Of a DNA stretch of 61,678 bases, positions 25,341-34,058 are shown one piece after another. The position numbers were made by a program, and so were the translations under genes. Origin of the DNA: Opitutia bacterium (lineage in GTDB: Bacteria; Verrucomicrobiota; Verrucomicrobiia; Opitutales; Opitutaceae); contig CANGCX010000007.1 of NCBI GenBank assembly GCA_947452315.1, positions 1 to 61,678 on the forward strand, written 5' to 3'. How positions within the stretch are numbered: the stretch's first letter is position 1; each line of letters opens with the position of its first letter. Below the pieces are notes generated by a model. The model did not search any database. It was not told where the DNA came from and saw only the letters and a program-made list of their open reading frames with translations.

Positions 25341-28300
25341 TTAGAATCGGCCTTCGATGCCGGCTGTAATAGTCGTGCCGTTGACGAGGAAGGTTTCGAG
25401 TTGGTCGCGGACGCCTCGATAATAAATTTGAGGTTCGTTGAATACGTTCTGCACGCCAAAGTTCAGCGTCAGACTTGGACGAATGGAGTAGCGGATGTTA
25501 GCGTTAACCAGTTCGCGGGCCTGAAGGTATTGGTTGCGAGAAGGTGCCGCGAGATTGTAAGCCGCGCGGATGTTCTCGCCGGTATAATTATAGCTTACTG
25601 ACGCGCCGTATTTTTTATAATTCCACGAAAGGGAAACATTCATGGTGCGCGGGATGAAGCCGTTCACGTCCTTGTCCTTAATGTAGGCGCCGACAATGCC
25701 GTAATCGCCGTGTGCGGTGATTTGGGAGAGGTTGGCGTTGAGCGTTAGACCTTTGAGAGGGCCGGGCAGGAAGCGGAGCTGCTGAATGTAGCTGAATTCC
25801 CAGCCTTGCGTGTAGGCCGTGCCGGCGTTGGCGCTCGAGATGATTTGGTAGCCAACGAATTCACCTTGGTATCCGTTGTCGGTGCCGGGGGCGACGGTGC
25901 CGACGTTGAAATTCGAAACGATAAGGTCATCGAGTCGTTTGTGAAACCAGCCCACCGTCAAACTGCCAGAGGGGTTGAAGTAATATTCGAGTGAGAAATC
26001 CCAGTTCTTCGCTTTGGTCGGTTTTAGATCTGGATTACCGAAGGTGACGGTTTGGGCCGTATCGCTAAAGGACAGCGCGGCGACGTTGTTGGCCAAAGTG
26101 GGACGGGCGAAGCCGGTGGTCCAGGAGGCGCGGGCCTTCAGGTTAGGTGTGAGATCGCGCCAGAGGTGGATGCTGGGGAAATTCTGGCTGTAGGTGCCAT
26201 CATTTTTGTAGGCGATGCTATCAATTTCCGCCGAGCCGACCGGATCGGCCAATTGTTGGGCGGTAGTGGTTAGTACGCGGGCTCGACGACGGCCTTCTCC
26301 GGTCGTGTCGGTGGTCTCACGGCGAACGCCGAAAAGAAATCCGTTTTGGCCGATTTTGCCTTGGGCCATGATGTAGTAGCCGGTGATCGTTTCGTTGACT
26401 TTATTCGAAGCGGTGCGGCGGTTGTTTTCGTAGTAATATTTGTCTTCTTGCCACAACGCGGGGTTGGTGGGTTGGCCGTTTTGGATGAATTGCGCGGCTT
26501 CCCATTGTGGGATCTTGCGGCCCGTTTTAACCGTGTCCCACATCAGAATTGAGGGGTCGGAAGGCAACGCGGTGGTGCCGAGATAGCTCCAGCGGCGATT
26601 GACGCGGAAGAGCTCGACGTTGTGATCGCGAATCGACGCACCCGTTTTAAGGTAGGCCGTGAACGCGTTGATCGGGAGGAGGTATTTTAAATTGGCGCGA
26701 GCTTCACGGATGAAATCGATATCCAAATTGCCGGATTGGGTGCTGAGGCCGTTGACGGCGGGGCGGTAGTAGTTGGGGTTAGTGAAATCGAGACCGCCAT
26801 TTTGTATGAAGCGCGGATAAAGGTCGGATTGGGTGCGATCGAGAATCCAGCCTACGCCCGTCTCGCCGTTGGGCCCGACAATGTTGTTGGTCGCTGAGCC
26901 AACGCCGCCATTGGGTCCGATAAAGGGAACGTTGCCGAGGCGGCTGATGAGTTGGCCTTCGGCACCGAGGTAGCGGTAGCGGGTGCGGCTCCAGAGACCA
27001 CCCCAGTCAGCCTCCAAGGGACCAAATCGATGTTCGCCGCCGAAATCCATGTGGCGTAGGCGTTGATCGCGGTTGATGAGGTTAGAGGTTTCGTCGATGA
27101 GGGCCGGTGCGGTGGTGGCGGAGGTCGCAGTGGCTGCGGTGGGCACGGCGCGCACGGTGGTGATGCGGTCAGTCCAGCCTGGGACCACGCCGGTAGAAGT
27201 GGCGTTGGGGACAGTGGTCTGGCTGCCGGCGTAGGCGCGCGTCTGATATTGGCGGCGCATGGGCTCAGGGGCGTCGTTGTAGATGAGGTTGAGCTTGAGG
27301 AGGGAATTGCGGCTCAGGCGGTAGTCCCACTTGGTGCTCAGGCTGCGCTGTTTGCGGTTGTTGTAATTATCTTGGGTGCGGTAGTCCCAGACAAAGGCGG
27401 GCTGCGCATTGGTTTGTTGATAATCGCGATTGGTGCGGAAAAAACCGAACGCGTTTTCGCTGTAGAAGGCGTTGACGGAGACGGCGAGATTTTCGGTGTC
27501 GCTGCCGAAGATAGCGAATTTTTCAATGTAAGCGGCGTTGAAGAGTGCGTGAGTGCGACGTTGTTCACGTAGGGGAACTTGCTCGGTGAACCAAGGAGCT
27601 TGTCGAGCCGTAAAACTGTAGCTGATGCGGCGCTTTTCGGCCTGGTTGAGGGGAGATTTTGTTTTGAAATTCACGCCACCACCTAAAGAATCAACGCTAC
27701 GATCGGGGGTTTGGCCCTTGGTGAGTTCAAGGGATTCAAACATGTTGCCGGTGAAGGCCGTCATGCGAGTGTTGCGATTTTGTGCGCTAAAAGAGGACAT
27801 ACCGCCGCCATCAATGGTGATGGAAGTCATACCGGCGCCCATACCGCGCACGCTGATAACTTCAACGACTTCATCCCCGGGGTTAGCGAAAGTTACGCCG
27901 GGCAATCGAATCGCGAGCTCAGTCGCATTCATATTGGGTAAGTCAGAAAGCGAGTCCATCGAAGCTACGTTTTTGAGGTTATCGGCGTTGCGCTGTTGCG
28001 TCATAGCCGACGACAAGCCCTCTTTGATACTAGCTACCTTAAACGCATCTAGCATCATCACCGAGCTCGTTAGTACGAAGTCACGCACGGCGGTTTGACC
28101 TGCACTCACCACTACTGGTAAAGTCTGGCTATCCAAACCGGTATAGGTCACGAGCAGCTCGTGCGTGCCGGATGGAGCGTTCAAAAAATATCGACCTGTG
28201 CTGTCGACGAAGGCGCTTAGGTTGAGCGCGGTGATTTCAACTTTGGCGCCGATTAGTCCGTTGCCGGTGGCCTTATTGGTCACGGTACCGACGATGACAC

Positions 28301-28454
28301 CTGCGGCCGAGGTCGGGGCCTTGTTATCCGCGGCGTGCGCGCTGGGTGCCAGTGAGGCTTGAATCATTGACAGGGCAACGCCGAGAACGGCGATTTGAGT
28401 CAATTTTCGCGCAATAGGTTGAAACGTGGATATGCGGTAGCTGTGCATAATCAT
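25341..28454 (-). CDS. TonB-dependent outer-membrane receptor with carboxypeptidase-like N-terminal domain
   Basis: Outer-membrane barrel for energised uptake of a bound ligand. 1,037 residues. Signal peptide to about residue 42 (ending APSAHA-AD). A carboxypeptidase-regulatory-like domain follows (about 50-130: VIVGTVTNKATGNGLIGA, YFLNAPSGTHELLVTY). The plug comes next (about 160-270, with LPGVTFANPGDEVVEVISVRGMG and a GGGVNF segment). The long beta-barrel ends in a terminal Phe (EGRF), the usual assembly signal. ATG at 28454; another in-frame ATG at 28448 is equally possible. Preceded by a 38-base palindrome, alone between a terminator and the purine permease gene. Ligand unknown; in related bacteria many such receptors serve carbohydrate or metal complexes. 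Confidence 0.94.
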   Translation of the reverse strand: MIMHSYRISTFQPIARKLTQIAVLGVALSMIQASLAPSAHAADNKAPTSAAGVIVGTVTNKATGNGLIGAKVEITALNLSAFVDSTGRYFLNAPSGTHELLVTYTGLDSQTLPVVVSAGQTAVRDFVLTSSVMMLDAFKVASIKEGLSSAMTQQRNADNLKNVASMDSLSDLPNMNATELAIRLPGVTFANPGDEVVEVISVRGMGAGMTSITIDGGGMSSFSAQNRNTRMTAFTGNMFESLELTKGQTPDRSVDSLGGGVNFKTKSPLNQAEKRRISYSFTARQAPWFTEQVPLREQRRTHALFNAAYIEKFAIFGSDTENLAVSVNAFYSENAFGFFRTNRDYQQTNAQPAFVWDYRTQDNYNNRKQRSLSTKWDYRLSRNSLLKLNLIYNDAPEPMRRQYQTRAYAGSQTTVPNATSTGVVPGWTDRITTVRAVPTAATATSATTAPALIDETSNLINRDQRLRHMDFGGEHRFGPLEADWGGLWSRTRYRYLGAEGQLISRLGNVPFIGPNGGVGSATNNIVGPNGETGVGWILDRTQSDLYPRFIQNGGLDFTNPNYYRPAVNGLSTQSGNLDIDFIREARANLKYLLPINAFTAYLKTGASIRDHNVELFRVNRRWSYLGTTALPSDPSILMWDTVKTGRKIPQWEAAQFIQNGQPTNPALWQEDKYYYENNRRTASNKVNETITGYYIMAQGKIGQNGFLFGVRRETTDTTGEGRRRARVLTTTAQQLADPVGSAEIDSIAYKNDGTYSQNFPSIHLWRDLTPNLKARASWTTGFARPTLANNVAALSFSDTAQTVTFGNPDLKPTKAKNWDFSLEYYFNPSGSLTVGWFHKRLDDLIVSNFNVGTVAPGTDNGYQGEFVGYQIISSANAGTAYTQGWEFSYIQQLRFLPGPLKGLTLNANLSQITAHGDYGIVGAYIKDKDVNGFIPRTMNVSLSWNYKKYGASVSYNYTGENIRAAYNLAAPSRNQYLQARELVNANIRYSIRPSLTLNFGVQNVFNEPQIYYRGVRDQLETFLVNGTTITAGIEGRF

Positions 28455-28520
28455 ATCAGGGGTGTTTGATTTGGGGTGGGTTAAGTAGGACGTACAAACT
28501 GAGCTCTGTGCTAGTGTGTA

Positions 28521-28558
28521 TTAAACTGGAACGAAACTTAAGTTAGGCTCCAGTTAAA
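28521..28558. promoter_or_regulatory. 38-base imperfect palindrome upstream of the TonB receptor
   Basis: Symmetric about 28539.5, with the perfect core AACTTAAGTT (28535-28544) and outer arms AACTGGA (28524-28530) / TCCAGTT (28549-28555). Four position pairs of 19 do not match. AAACT recurs 11 bases apart (28523 and 28534), one helical turn, so two dimer sites may overlap. It is 67 bases before the receptor ATG. No T tract follows on either strand, so it is not an intrinsic terminator; a regulator site is inferred. Confidence 0.6.
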
Positions 28559-28638
28559 AATTGAAACAAGGTGGTGACGTATGCCGGTCTCAGGCGGCCC
28601 ATTGGAGGCTATCGTAACTAAGATAAGCGCCCGTCACA

Positions 28639-29976
28639 TCAGCCGCTGAAGGGGAAAATTTTGAAAAACTGTAGGAAGAAAATACCCGCGATAAAATAAC
28701 CCAACGTTGTAAGCATCTTGGCTTTGCCCAGGCCGATTGCCAAGATCGCGGCGGCGATGAGCCCGAGACCAATACCTTCCGCGATACTGAAGGTAAGTGG
28801 GATGGCAAAAATAGTGAGCACTGCCGGGGCGGCGATTTTGAAGTCGGTCATATCGATCTCAATTACCGACTGCATCATGAAAATACCCACCACGACGAGC
28901 GCAGGCGCGGTGGCCGCGGCGGGCACAATCAATATGAGTGGAGTGAAAAAAAGTGCTAAAAGAAAAAAGCCCGCAGTGGTCAGCGACGTAAGACCCGTGC
29001 GTCCACCGGCTTCTACGCCCGATGCTGATTCGATGTAGCTAACAACCGTTGACGTGCCAAATAGAGCGCTGGCGATGGTTGCGAGCGAGTCGGCTAGCAA
29101 TGCCCGGCCGGCTTTTGGTAACGTGCCATCAGCCGCCAACAATCCGGCGCGTTTAGTGACGCCAATAAGCGTTCCGATATTATCGAACATGTCTACGAGC
29201 AAGAGCGTCAAAATCAAAGGCAACGCGACCGTGAAAGCGGTCCAACTCGTCAGAAAATTAAACGTAAGTTTGAAGAAAACTGGGGCCGGCGAATGCGGCG
29301 CGGCGATCAGTGCGCTCGGCAGTTGCGTGACCTTCGTTCCACCTGCCGCTGGCACGAACACGCCGATCAGCGTGATTACAGCGATACTGATCACAATCGC
29401 GCCGGGGATACCGCGGGCCACGAGTATGATCGTCAAAAAAACACCAGCCAGACAGAGCGCGACCGGCCCAGAAGCGAAATCGCCTGCACTTACAAACGTT
29501 GCTGGATTAGCCACTATCACACCTCCGTTTTTCAAACCGATGAAGGCGATGAATAAACCTATGCCGCAGGTGACGGCGATTTTCAATGCATGCGGAATAG
29601 CAGCGATAATTTTTTCACGGATGCCTGTGAGCGAAAGCGCGAGAAAAATGAGGCCGTTGACGAAAACCATCCCTAGCGCTTCGGACCACGGTAGACCTTT
29701 GCCAAGGACGATGGTAAACGTAAAAAATGCGTTGATGCCCATACCCGGCGCCAACGCGATGGGATAGTTTGTGAGCAAGGCCATGATCGCCGTCGACAGC
29801 GCGGCGGTGAGTGCGGTGACGGTGACAAGCGCGCCTTTGTCCATTCCGGCGTTGGCGAGAATCGCCGGATTGACGGCAAGAATGTAAGCCATCGCGGCGA
29901 ATGTGGTCAGGCCGGCTTGGAACTCACGGGCAGGGGTGGTGCGATTGCGGTCGAGTTGGAAGAGACGTTGGAGCAT
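28639..29976 (-). CDS. NCS2-family purine permease, AzgA type
   Basis: Proton-coupled nucleobase importer of the inner membrane. 445 residues, about 13 membrane helices. Signatures: TTFAAMAYILAVNPAIL near the N-terminus, ALAPGMGINAFFTF in TM3, and GTSTVVSYIESASGVEAGGRTGLT near residue 300-325, the motif of the AzgA/PurP/GhxP branch that carries adenine, guanine and hypoxanthine. The xanthine/uracil branch has a different motif here. ATG at 29976 is used; a TTG at 30018 would overlap the divergent amidohydrolase start. Divergent from the amidohydrolase with a 41-base gap. Confidence 0.9.
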   Translation of the reverse strand: MLQRLFQLDRNRTTPAREFQAGLTTFAAMAYILAVNPAILANAGMDKGALVTVTALTAALSTAIMALLTNYPIALAPGMGINAFFTFTIVLGKGLPWSEALGMVFVNGLIFLALSLTGIREKIIAAIPHALKIAVTCGIGLFIAFIGLKNGGVIVANPATFVSAGDFASGPVALCLAGVFLTIILVARGIPGAIVISIAVITLIGVFVPAAGGTKVTQLPSALIAAPHSPAPVFFKLTFNFLTSWTAFTVALPLILTLLLVDMFDNIGTLIGVTKRAGLLAADGTLPKAGRALLADSLATIASALFGTSTVVSYIESASGVEAGGRTGLTSLTTAGFFLLALFFTPLILIVPAAATAPALVVVGIFMMQSVIEIDMTDFKIAAPAVLTIFAIPLTFSIAEGIGLGLIAAAILAIGLGKAKMLTTLGYFIAGIFFLQFFKIFPFSG

Positions 29977-30017
29977 GAGGAGTAGACTAAGGTTTATAAA
30001 TTGAATCGTGCGCGGCA

Positions 30018-30929
30018 ATGAGCGAGTTTCATGCCGTGCCTCGTGTTATCGACAGCCATGTTCATCTTTATCCCGATGAGATCAATCGGGCTCCTGTCTC
30101 CTGGGCGGAGGCCCACGGTGAGGAACTATGGGCGCGAATGTGCACGCGGCGCCGTAAAAATGACCGGCCGGTGCAAAATTTTCCGAATGTGGATGAACTC
30201 TTGCGCAGTATGGATCGAGCTGGTGTTGAACGCGCGGTGTTGCTCGGTTGGTATTGGCTGCGAGCGGAGAATTGTGCGCTACAAAATCGTTTTTATGCCG
30301 ACCTCGTACGCCGTCATCCCGATCGCCTAAGTGCGTTTGCGACGGTGCAACCGGCTGCCGGCGCGGACCAAGCGGTGGCGGAGTTGCACCGCGCCCGAGC
30401 TGAAGGTCTTAGTGGTATTGGTGAACTCTCACCTCATTCACAGGGGTATGCGATGGAGGGCGCGGAATTCTACGCGGTATTGGCCTGCGCTAGAGAATTT
30501 AACTGGCCAGTAAATCTACACGTGACTGACGCGAATGGCCCGATTTATCCGGGACGCATCGAGACGCCGCGCGAGGATTTTATTCGTCTCGCGCGAGCGT
30601 GGCAAAACGTGACTTTGGTGTTGGCGCACTGGGGTGGCGGCGAGCCCTTGGGTGATCCCAATACGCTGGGATTTGAACGCGTTTACTACGATACGGCTGC
30701 CTCGCCTTTACTTTACGACGCGTCTATCTGGAGACGATTTATAGATAAAGTTGGAGCGGATCGCGTTTGGTTTGGCTCGGATTTCCCCTTGAATAATTAT
30801 CCTGCAATTGAAGCGGAGCCGGAAATGGTACGTTTGCTGTCCGAAGTTCAGGCCGCAGGTTTCAGCACTGCAGATAATAATTCGATTTTGTTTCTCAACG
30901 CAGCACGCGGAATCGGCGCAAAATTTTAA
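30018..30929 (+). CDS. amidohydrolase family protein (Amidohydrolase_2 type)
   Basis: 303 residues, a metal-dependent TIM-barrel hydrolase or decarboxylase. DSHVHLYPDE (about 12-21) gives the HxH metal motif. A central NLHVTDANG contributes a His, VLAHWGGGEP another His, and WFGSDFPLNNYP the final metal Asp. The family includes hydrolases and decarboxylases of small carboxylic and ring compounds, so the substrate is open. Its divergent neighbour is a purine permease and the next genes are an NMT1-like binding protein and a RidA-like protein, which suggests nitrogen-compound catabolism, as inference. Confidence 0.85.
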   Translation: MSEFHAVPRVIDSHVHLYPDEINRAPVSWAEAHGEELWARMCTRRRKNDRPVQNFPNVDELLRSMDRAGVERAVLLGWYWLRAENCALQNRFYADLVRRHPDRLSAFATVQPAAGADQAVAELHRARAEGLSGIGELSPHSQGYAMEGAEFYAVLACAREFNWPVNLHVTDANGPIYPGRIETPREDFIRLARAWQNVTLVLAHWGGGEPLGDPNTLGFERVYYDTAASPLLYDASIWRRFIDKVGADRVWFGSDFPLNNYPAIEAEPEMVRLLSEVQAAGFSTADNNSILFLNAARGIGAKF

Positions 30930-30986
30930 GACAACTGGTGGGAGTTAAGCTCGCCGAAGCACTGGAGATACGCGCAAAGTGATGGA

Positions 30987-31976
30987 ATGCGCTGGTGCGT
31001 CATTTTTTGTGGGATCGTGGCTCTGGTCCTGTTGGGGCTAGGTTGTGCACGCCCGCATGAACCCAAGCCACTTCCGCCCCTGCGAGCTGTGACCTTGCAG
31101 ACAGATTGGTTTCCTCAGGCCGAACACGGTGGGTTTTATCAGGCCTTAGCCAAAGGCTTTTATCGCGATGCCGGTTTGGCGGTCGATCTACTGCCCGGTG
31201 GACCTGGCGCAGGGATCAATTTACGCGTCGCTAAAGGGCAGGCGGATTTCGGAATGAATCGCAGCGATGATCTAATTGTGGCGGCCAGCCAAGGATTGCC
31301 TGTGGTAATGGTTGCGGCGGTTTTGCAGCACGATTCACAGGTGTTGCTTGTCCACGAGGCCAGTCCTGTAAAAACTCTCGAGGACCTTGCTGGTCGGACC
31401 GTCACTGCTTCGATCGGTATGGCCTGGATTCCATGGCTGAAAAAAACTCGTGGAATCGAGTTTTCATTACGGCCTCAGACTTATGGTCTGGCAGGTTTTT
31501 TTAGCGATCCCGAGGCTATCCAACAAGGATTAGTGACCAATGAGCCCTATTTGGCTCGCGAAAAAGGAATTCCAATCCGCACGCTGCCTCTGCGAGCGGC
31601 CGGACTTGATGTCTACCATACTATTTTTTGTCGGCGTGAATTAACGCGGACTGAACCGAGTGTGGTGAGGGCTTTTGTCCTGGCTTCGATTCGTGGTTGG
31701 CAGGATTATCTCGAGGGCGATCCAGCCCCGGCTCATGCGTTGATTTTAGAGCGTAATTCGCAGATGACGCGGGCATTTTTGGATTTCTCTCGAGACGAGA
31801 TTCGATCGCGTGGGTTGGTCCGCGGTGACGCTGGGCTCGGCGAAAACATAGGCCTTATCGACCTGCAACGCATCCGAGATCAGATTGATAAATTGTCCCA
31901 GTTAAAAATTCTGCGTGAAGCTCCTCTGGTTGATACTGTCGCGACGACGGAATTTTTACCTCAAATGGTGCACTAA
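30987..31976 (+). CDS. NMT1/THI5-like ABC substrate-binding lipoprotein
   Basis: 329 residues. N-terminal signal with lipobox LLGLGC (Cys about residue 20), so probably anchored to a membrane. The periplasmic binding fold starts with VTLQTDWFPQAEHGGFYQALAKGFYRDAG, the typical start of NMT1/THI5-like binding proteins for thiamine precursors (hydroxymethylpyrimidine), riboflavin, nitrate, sulfonates and similar ligands. GGPGAGINLRVAKGQADFGMNR follows. No permease or ATPase lies nearby, so the transporter is split. It starts 57 bases after the amidohydrolase and ends 39 before the RidA-like gene. Confidence 0.88.
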   Translation: MRWCVIFCGIVALVLLGLGCARPHEPKPLPPLRAVTLQTDWFPQAEHGGFYQALAKGFYRDAGLAVDLLPGGPGAGINLRVAKGQADFGMNRSDDLIVAASQGLPVVMVAAVLQHDSQVLLVHEASPVKTLEDLAGRTVTASIGMAWIPWLKKTRGIEFSLRPQTYGLAGFFSDPEAIQQGLVTNEPYLAREKGIPIRTLPLRAAGLDVYHTIFCRRELTRTEPSVVRAFVLASIRGWQDYLEGDPAPAHALILERNSQMTRAFLDFSRDEIRSRGLVRGDAGLGENIGLIDLQRIRDQIDKLSQLKILREAPLVDTVATTEFLPQMVH

Positions 31977-32015
31977 AAGTTTGGCAACGCGGCCGGTCAC
32001 CGTGATTTTCAATTC

Positions 32016-32477
32016 ATGAATCCCGAAGCCAAACTTGCCGAACTCGGTCTTACGCTCCCGTCTCCACCCGCAGCCGCGGGAAGTTATGTGCCGACGGTGC
32101 GCACGGGCAATCTCCTGTATTGTGCTGGCACTATCAGCGCACTCAACGGCCAGGTGACTCATCTCGGCCAAGTCGGTAAAGAACAGACCGTGCAGACGGC
32201 GAATAAATCGGCTGAGATTTGCGCCTTAAATACGCTCGCTAACATCAAGGCGGCGGTCGGTTCGCTCGATCAAGTCGCTCGGATCGTCTTCGTGAGCGGC
32301 TTCGTCAATGCCGTGGATGGTTTTAGCGAAAGCCCAGCGGTGATTAATGGCGCCAGTGATCTTTTCGTGAAAATTTTCGGCGAAGCGGGTAAACATGCCC
32401 GAGCTGCGGTTGCTGTGAATGGTCTGCCGCGAGGCTCCACGACTGAAATTCAGGTTGTGGTGGAACTAAAGGCATAA
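32016..32477 (+). CDS. RidA-family protein (YjgF/UK114)
   Basis: 153 residues, longer than the 125-130 of classic RidA, matching the subgroup with an N-terminal MNPEAKLAELGLTLPSPPAAAGSYVPTVR-like extension. The family deaminates reactive enamine/imine intermediates; members of this subgroup lack the key Arg of RidA in many cases and have unclear activity. Visible landmarks are LLYCAGTISA, NTLANIKAAVGSLDQV and RAAVAVNGLPRGSTTEIQVVVEL near the C-terminus, with an Arg present in that last stretch. Cytoplasmic. Its neighbours suggest a link to nitrogen catabolism. Confidence 0.9.
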   Translation: MNPEAKLAELGLTLPSPPAAAGSYVPTVRTGNLLYCAGTISALNGQVTHLGQVGKEQTVQTANKSAEICALNTLANIKAAVGSLDQVARIVFVSGFVNAVDGFSESPAVINGASDLFVKIFGEAGKHARAAVAVNGLPRGSTTEIQVVVELKA

Positions 32478-32495
32478 TCGCACGCTTTTGTATCT

Positions 32496-33782
32496 TTGGA
32501 CTGGCAGCGCGCGTGGAAACGCGTGCATTGGTTATTTATGTATTCAGTCCTAGTTGTTACGGCGTTGTTGATGCTTGTTCGTCTAGCGGGTGAACTCCTG
32601 CTATCGGCGCTCAATCGAGTGGAGGTTAGACGTCATGCGAATTCCGCACCGCCAGCCGTGGCGGCGATCATGGATGCTCCGACCTATGCAAAGTCGGTCG
32701 CTTATACGCTCGAGAAATCAAGATTTGGGGCGATCACAGAAATTTTCGACACGTTCGTCCTCGCGCTCGTGCTTTTTGGCGGAGTTTTGCCGCTGATCTA
32801 CGTCCACGTTGCGGCTTGGGGTGCTCCGGGGGCAGTCTGGGACGATGCGCTTTTCATCTTAATTGCCGGCGTGTTGCTTTCGATTCCTGCGCTCCCTTTT
32901 GAATGGTGGGCCCAGTTCCGATTGGAGGCCAAATTTGGTTTTAATAAGAGCACGCCCGGTCTGTGGGTCTCCGATAAAATCAAAGGCTTCGTGCTGATGT
33001 TTGTAATCGGCTTCCCGCTTTTGTGGGCGTTGTTGTCGCTTGTGGGTTGGGTGGGGCAGACGTGGTGGCTTTGGGGTTTCGGACTGATTTTCGGCTTCCA
33101 GTTATTGATGCTGATTCTTTATCCGAAATTAATTTTACCGTTGTTCAATAAATTGACGCCCTTGCCTGAGGGAGAATTGCGCACGCGGTTGCTGGCACTG
33201 GGCGATCGCACCGGTTTTCGCGCGGCGACAATTCAAGTTATGGACGGCAGCAAACGTTCAGGCCACTCCAATGCATTTTTTACCGGTTTCGGACGGTTCC
33301 GCCGTATTGTACTTTTTGATACTTTAATCGCACAACTCAGCGCCGAGGAGCTTGAAGCGGTCTTGGCGCATGAGATCGGGCACTATCGACGTGGGCACAT
33401 TCCCAAAATGATCGTGTTGAGCGCAGTTTCGATGTTCGTCGCTTTTGCGGTGATCGCTTGGCTAGCACATAGCGATTGGTTCAATCTTACCTTTGGTTTT
33501 CCGGCGGGTGAGTTGGCACCGGCGTTTCTTTTGTTTGGGTTATTGAGCGGATTAGTTACTTTCTGGTTTTCACCGTTGATGAATGTGCTTTCGCGCAAAC
33601 ACGAATTTGAGGCCGATGCCTTTGCTCGAGATGCGATGGGAAGGGTGGAGCCGATGGTCGGCGCTTTGCGGAAGCTGGCTCAAAAAAACCTGACCAATCT
33701 CACGCCGCATCCTTGGTTCAGCGCGTTTTATTATTCGCATCCAACTTTAGTTGAGCGCGAACGGGCCCTGCAGCAGAGCTAA
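32496..33782 (+). CDS. M48-family membrane metalloprotease, Ste24/HtpX-like
   Basis: Zinc endopeptidase of the inner membrane. 428 residues with about 7 hydrophobic helices. The catalytic motif VLAHEIGHYRRGH (HEXXH near residue 290) and the third ligand in EFEADAFARDAMG (near 370-376) are both intact. The order and length match Ste24-type CAAX proteases, whose bacterial members have quality-control roles. The start is uncertain: TTG at 32496 gives this length; an ATG at 32538 would drop 14 residues before the first helix. Followed by about 276 bases without a gene. Confidence 0.9.
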   Translation: MDWQRAWKRVHWLFMYSVLVVTALLMLVRLAGELLLSALNRVEVRRHANSAPPAVAAIMDAPTYAKSVAYTLEKSRFGAITEIFDTFVLALVLFGGVLPLIYVHVAAWGAPGAVWDDALFILIAGVLLSIPALPFEWWAQFRLEAKFGFNKSTPGLWVSDKIKGFVLMFVIGFPLLWALLSLVGWVGQTWWLWGFGLIFGFQLLMLILYPKLILPLFNKLTPLPEGELRTRLLALGDRTGFRAATIQVMDGSKRSGHSNAFFTGFGRFRRIVLFDTLIAQLSAEELEAVLAHEIGHYRRGHIPKMIVLSAVSMFVAFAVIAWLAHSDWFNLTFGFPAGELAPAFLLFGLLSGLVTFWFSPLMNVLSRKHEFEADAFARDAMGRVEPMVGALRKLAQKNLTNLTPHPWFSAFYYSHPTLVERERALQQS

Positions 33783-34058
33783 GGTGTATACCAGCTTTGC
33801 AGTATGTTGATTTCACCATCATTAGCCGTGGGGTTCTGCGTTGTTTTTTCGTCGGGTTAATCATGCGAGGATTCTCTTTTTTAAGAGCTGAAGCGCTAAC
33901 GCTCGCTTTGAAAGTTCACGCGGCGCAAATATGAGCCGGATCGGCTCGGTGCGAAGTGAGTGCTCCCCGAGTGTTGTTTTGGGCAGCTTAGAGTTGCCCA
34001 AAAAAAAGAAAGCCGGTCCTTTCGGACCGGCTCATTGAAAAGGACGGATACCTCTAAA
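33783..34058. other. intergenic region with three hairpins
   Basis: No convincing gene. It holds GAGCCG-GAT-CGGCTC (33933-33947), a second hairpin TTTTGGGCA (33977-33985) / TGCCCAAAA (33995-34003), and the terminator listed separately at 33999-34032. The second hairpin shares its A run with the terminator tail. Confidence 0.5.
33999..34032 (-). terminator. Rho-independent terminator of the TIG-like lipoprotein gene
   Basis: AGCCGGTCC (34011-34019), TTTC, GGACCGGCT (34024-34032); read on the minus strand a T-rich run follows (34010-33999). It lies 26 bases after the lipoprotein stop. Confidence 0.88.

Noticed and set aside
28455-28638. Riboswitch upstream of the TonB receptor
   Set aside because: No conserved aptamer core was recognised; the only structure is the 38-base palindrome, which suits a protein-binding site.
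29054-29767. 237-codon open frame antisense to the purine permease
   Set aside because: Shadow frame of the low-complexity membrane protein; product has no family resemblance and is Pro/Thr/Ser-rich.
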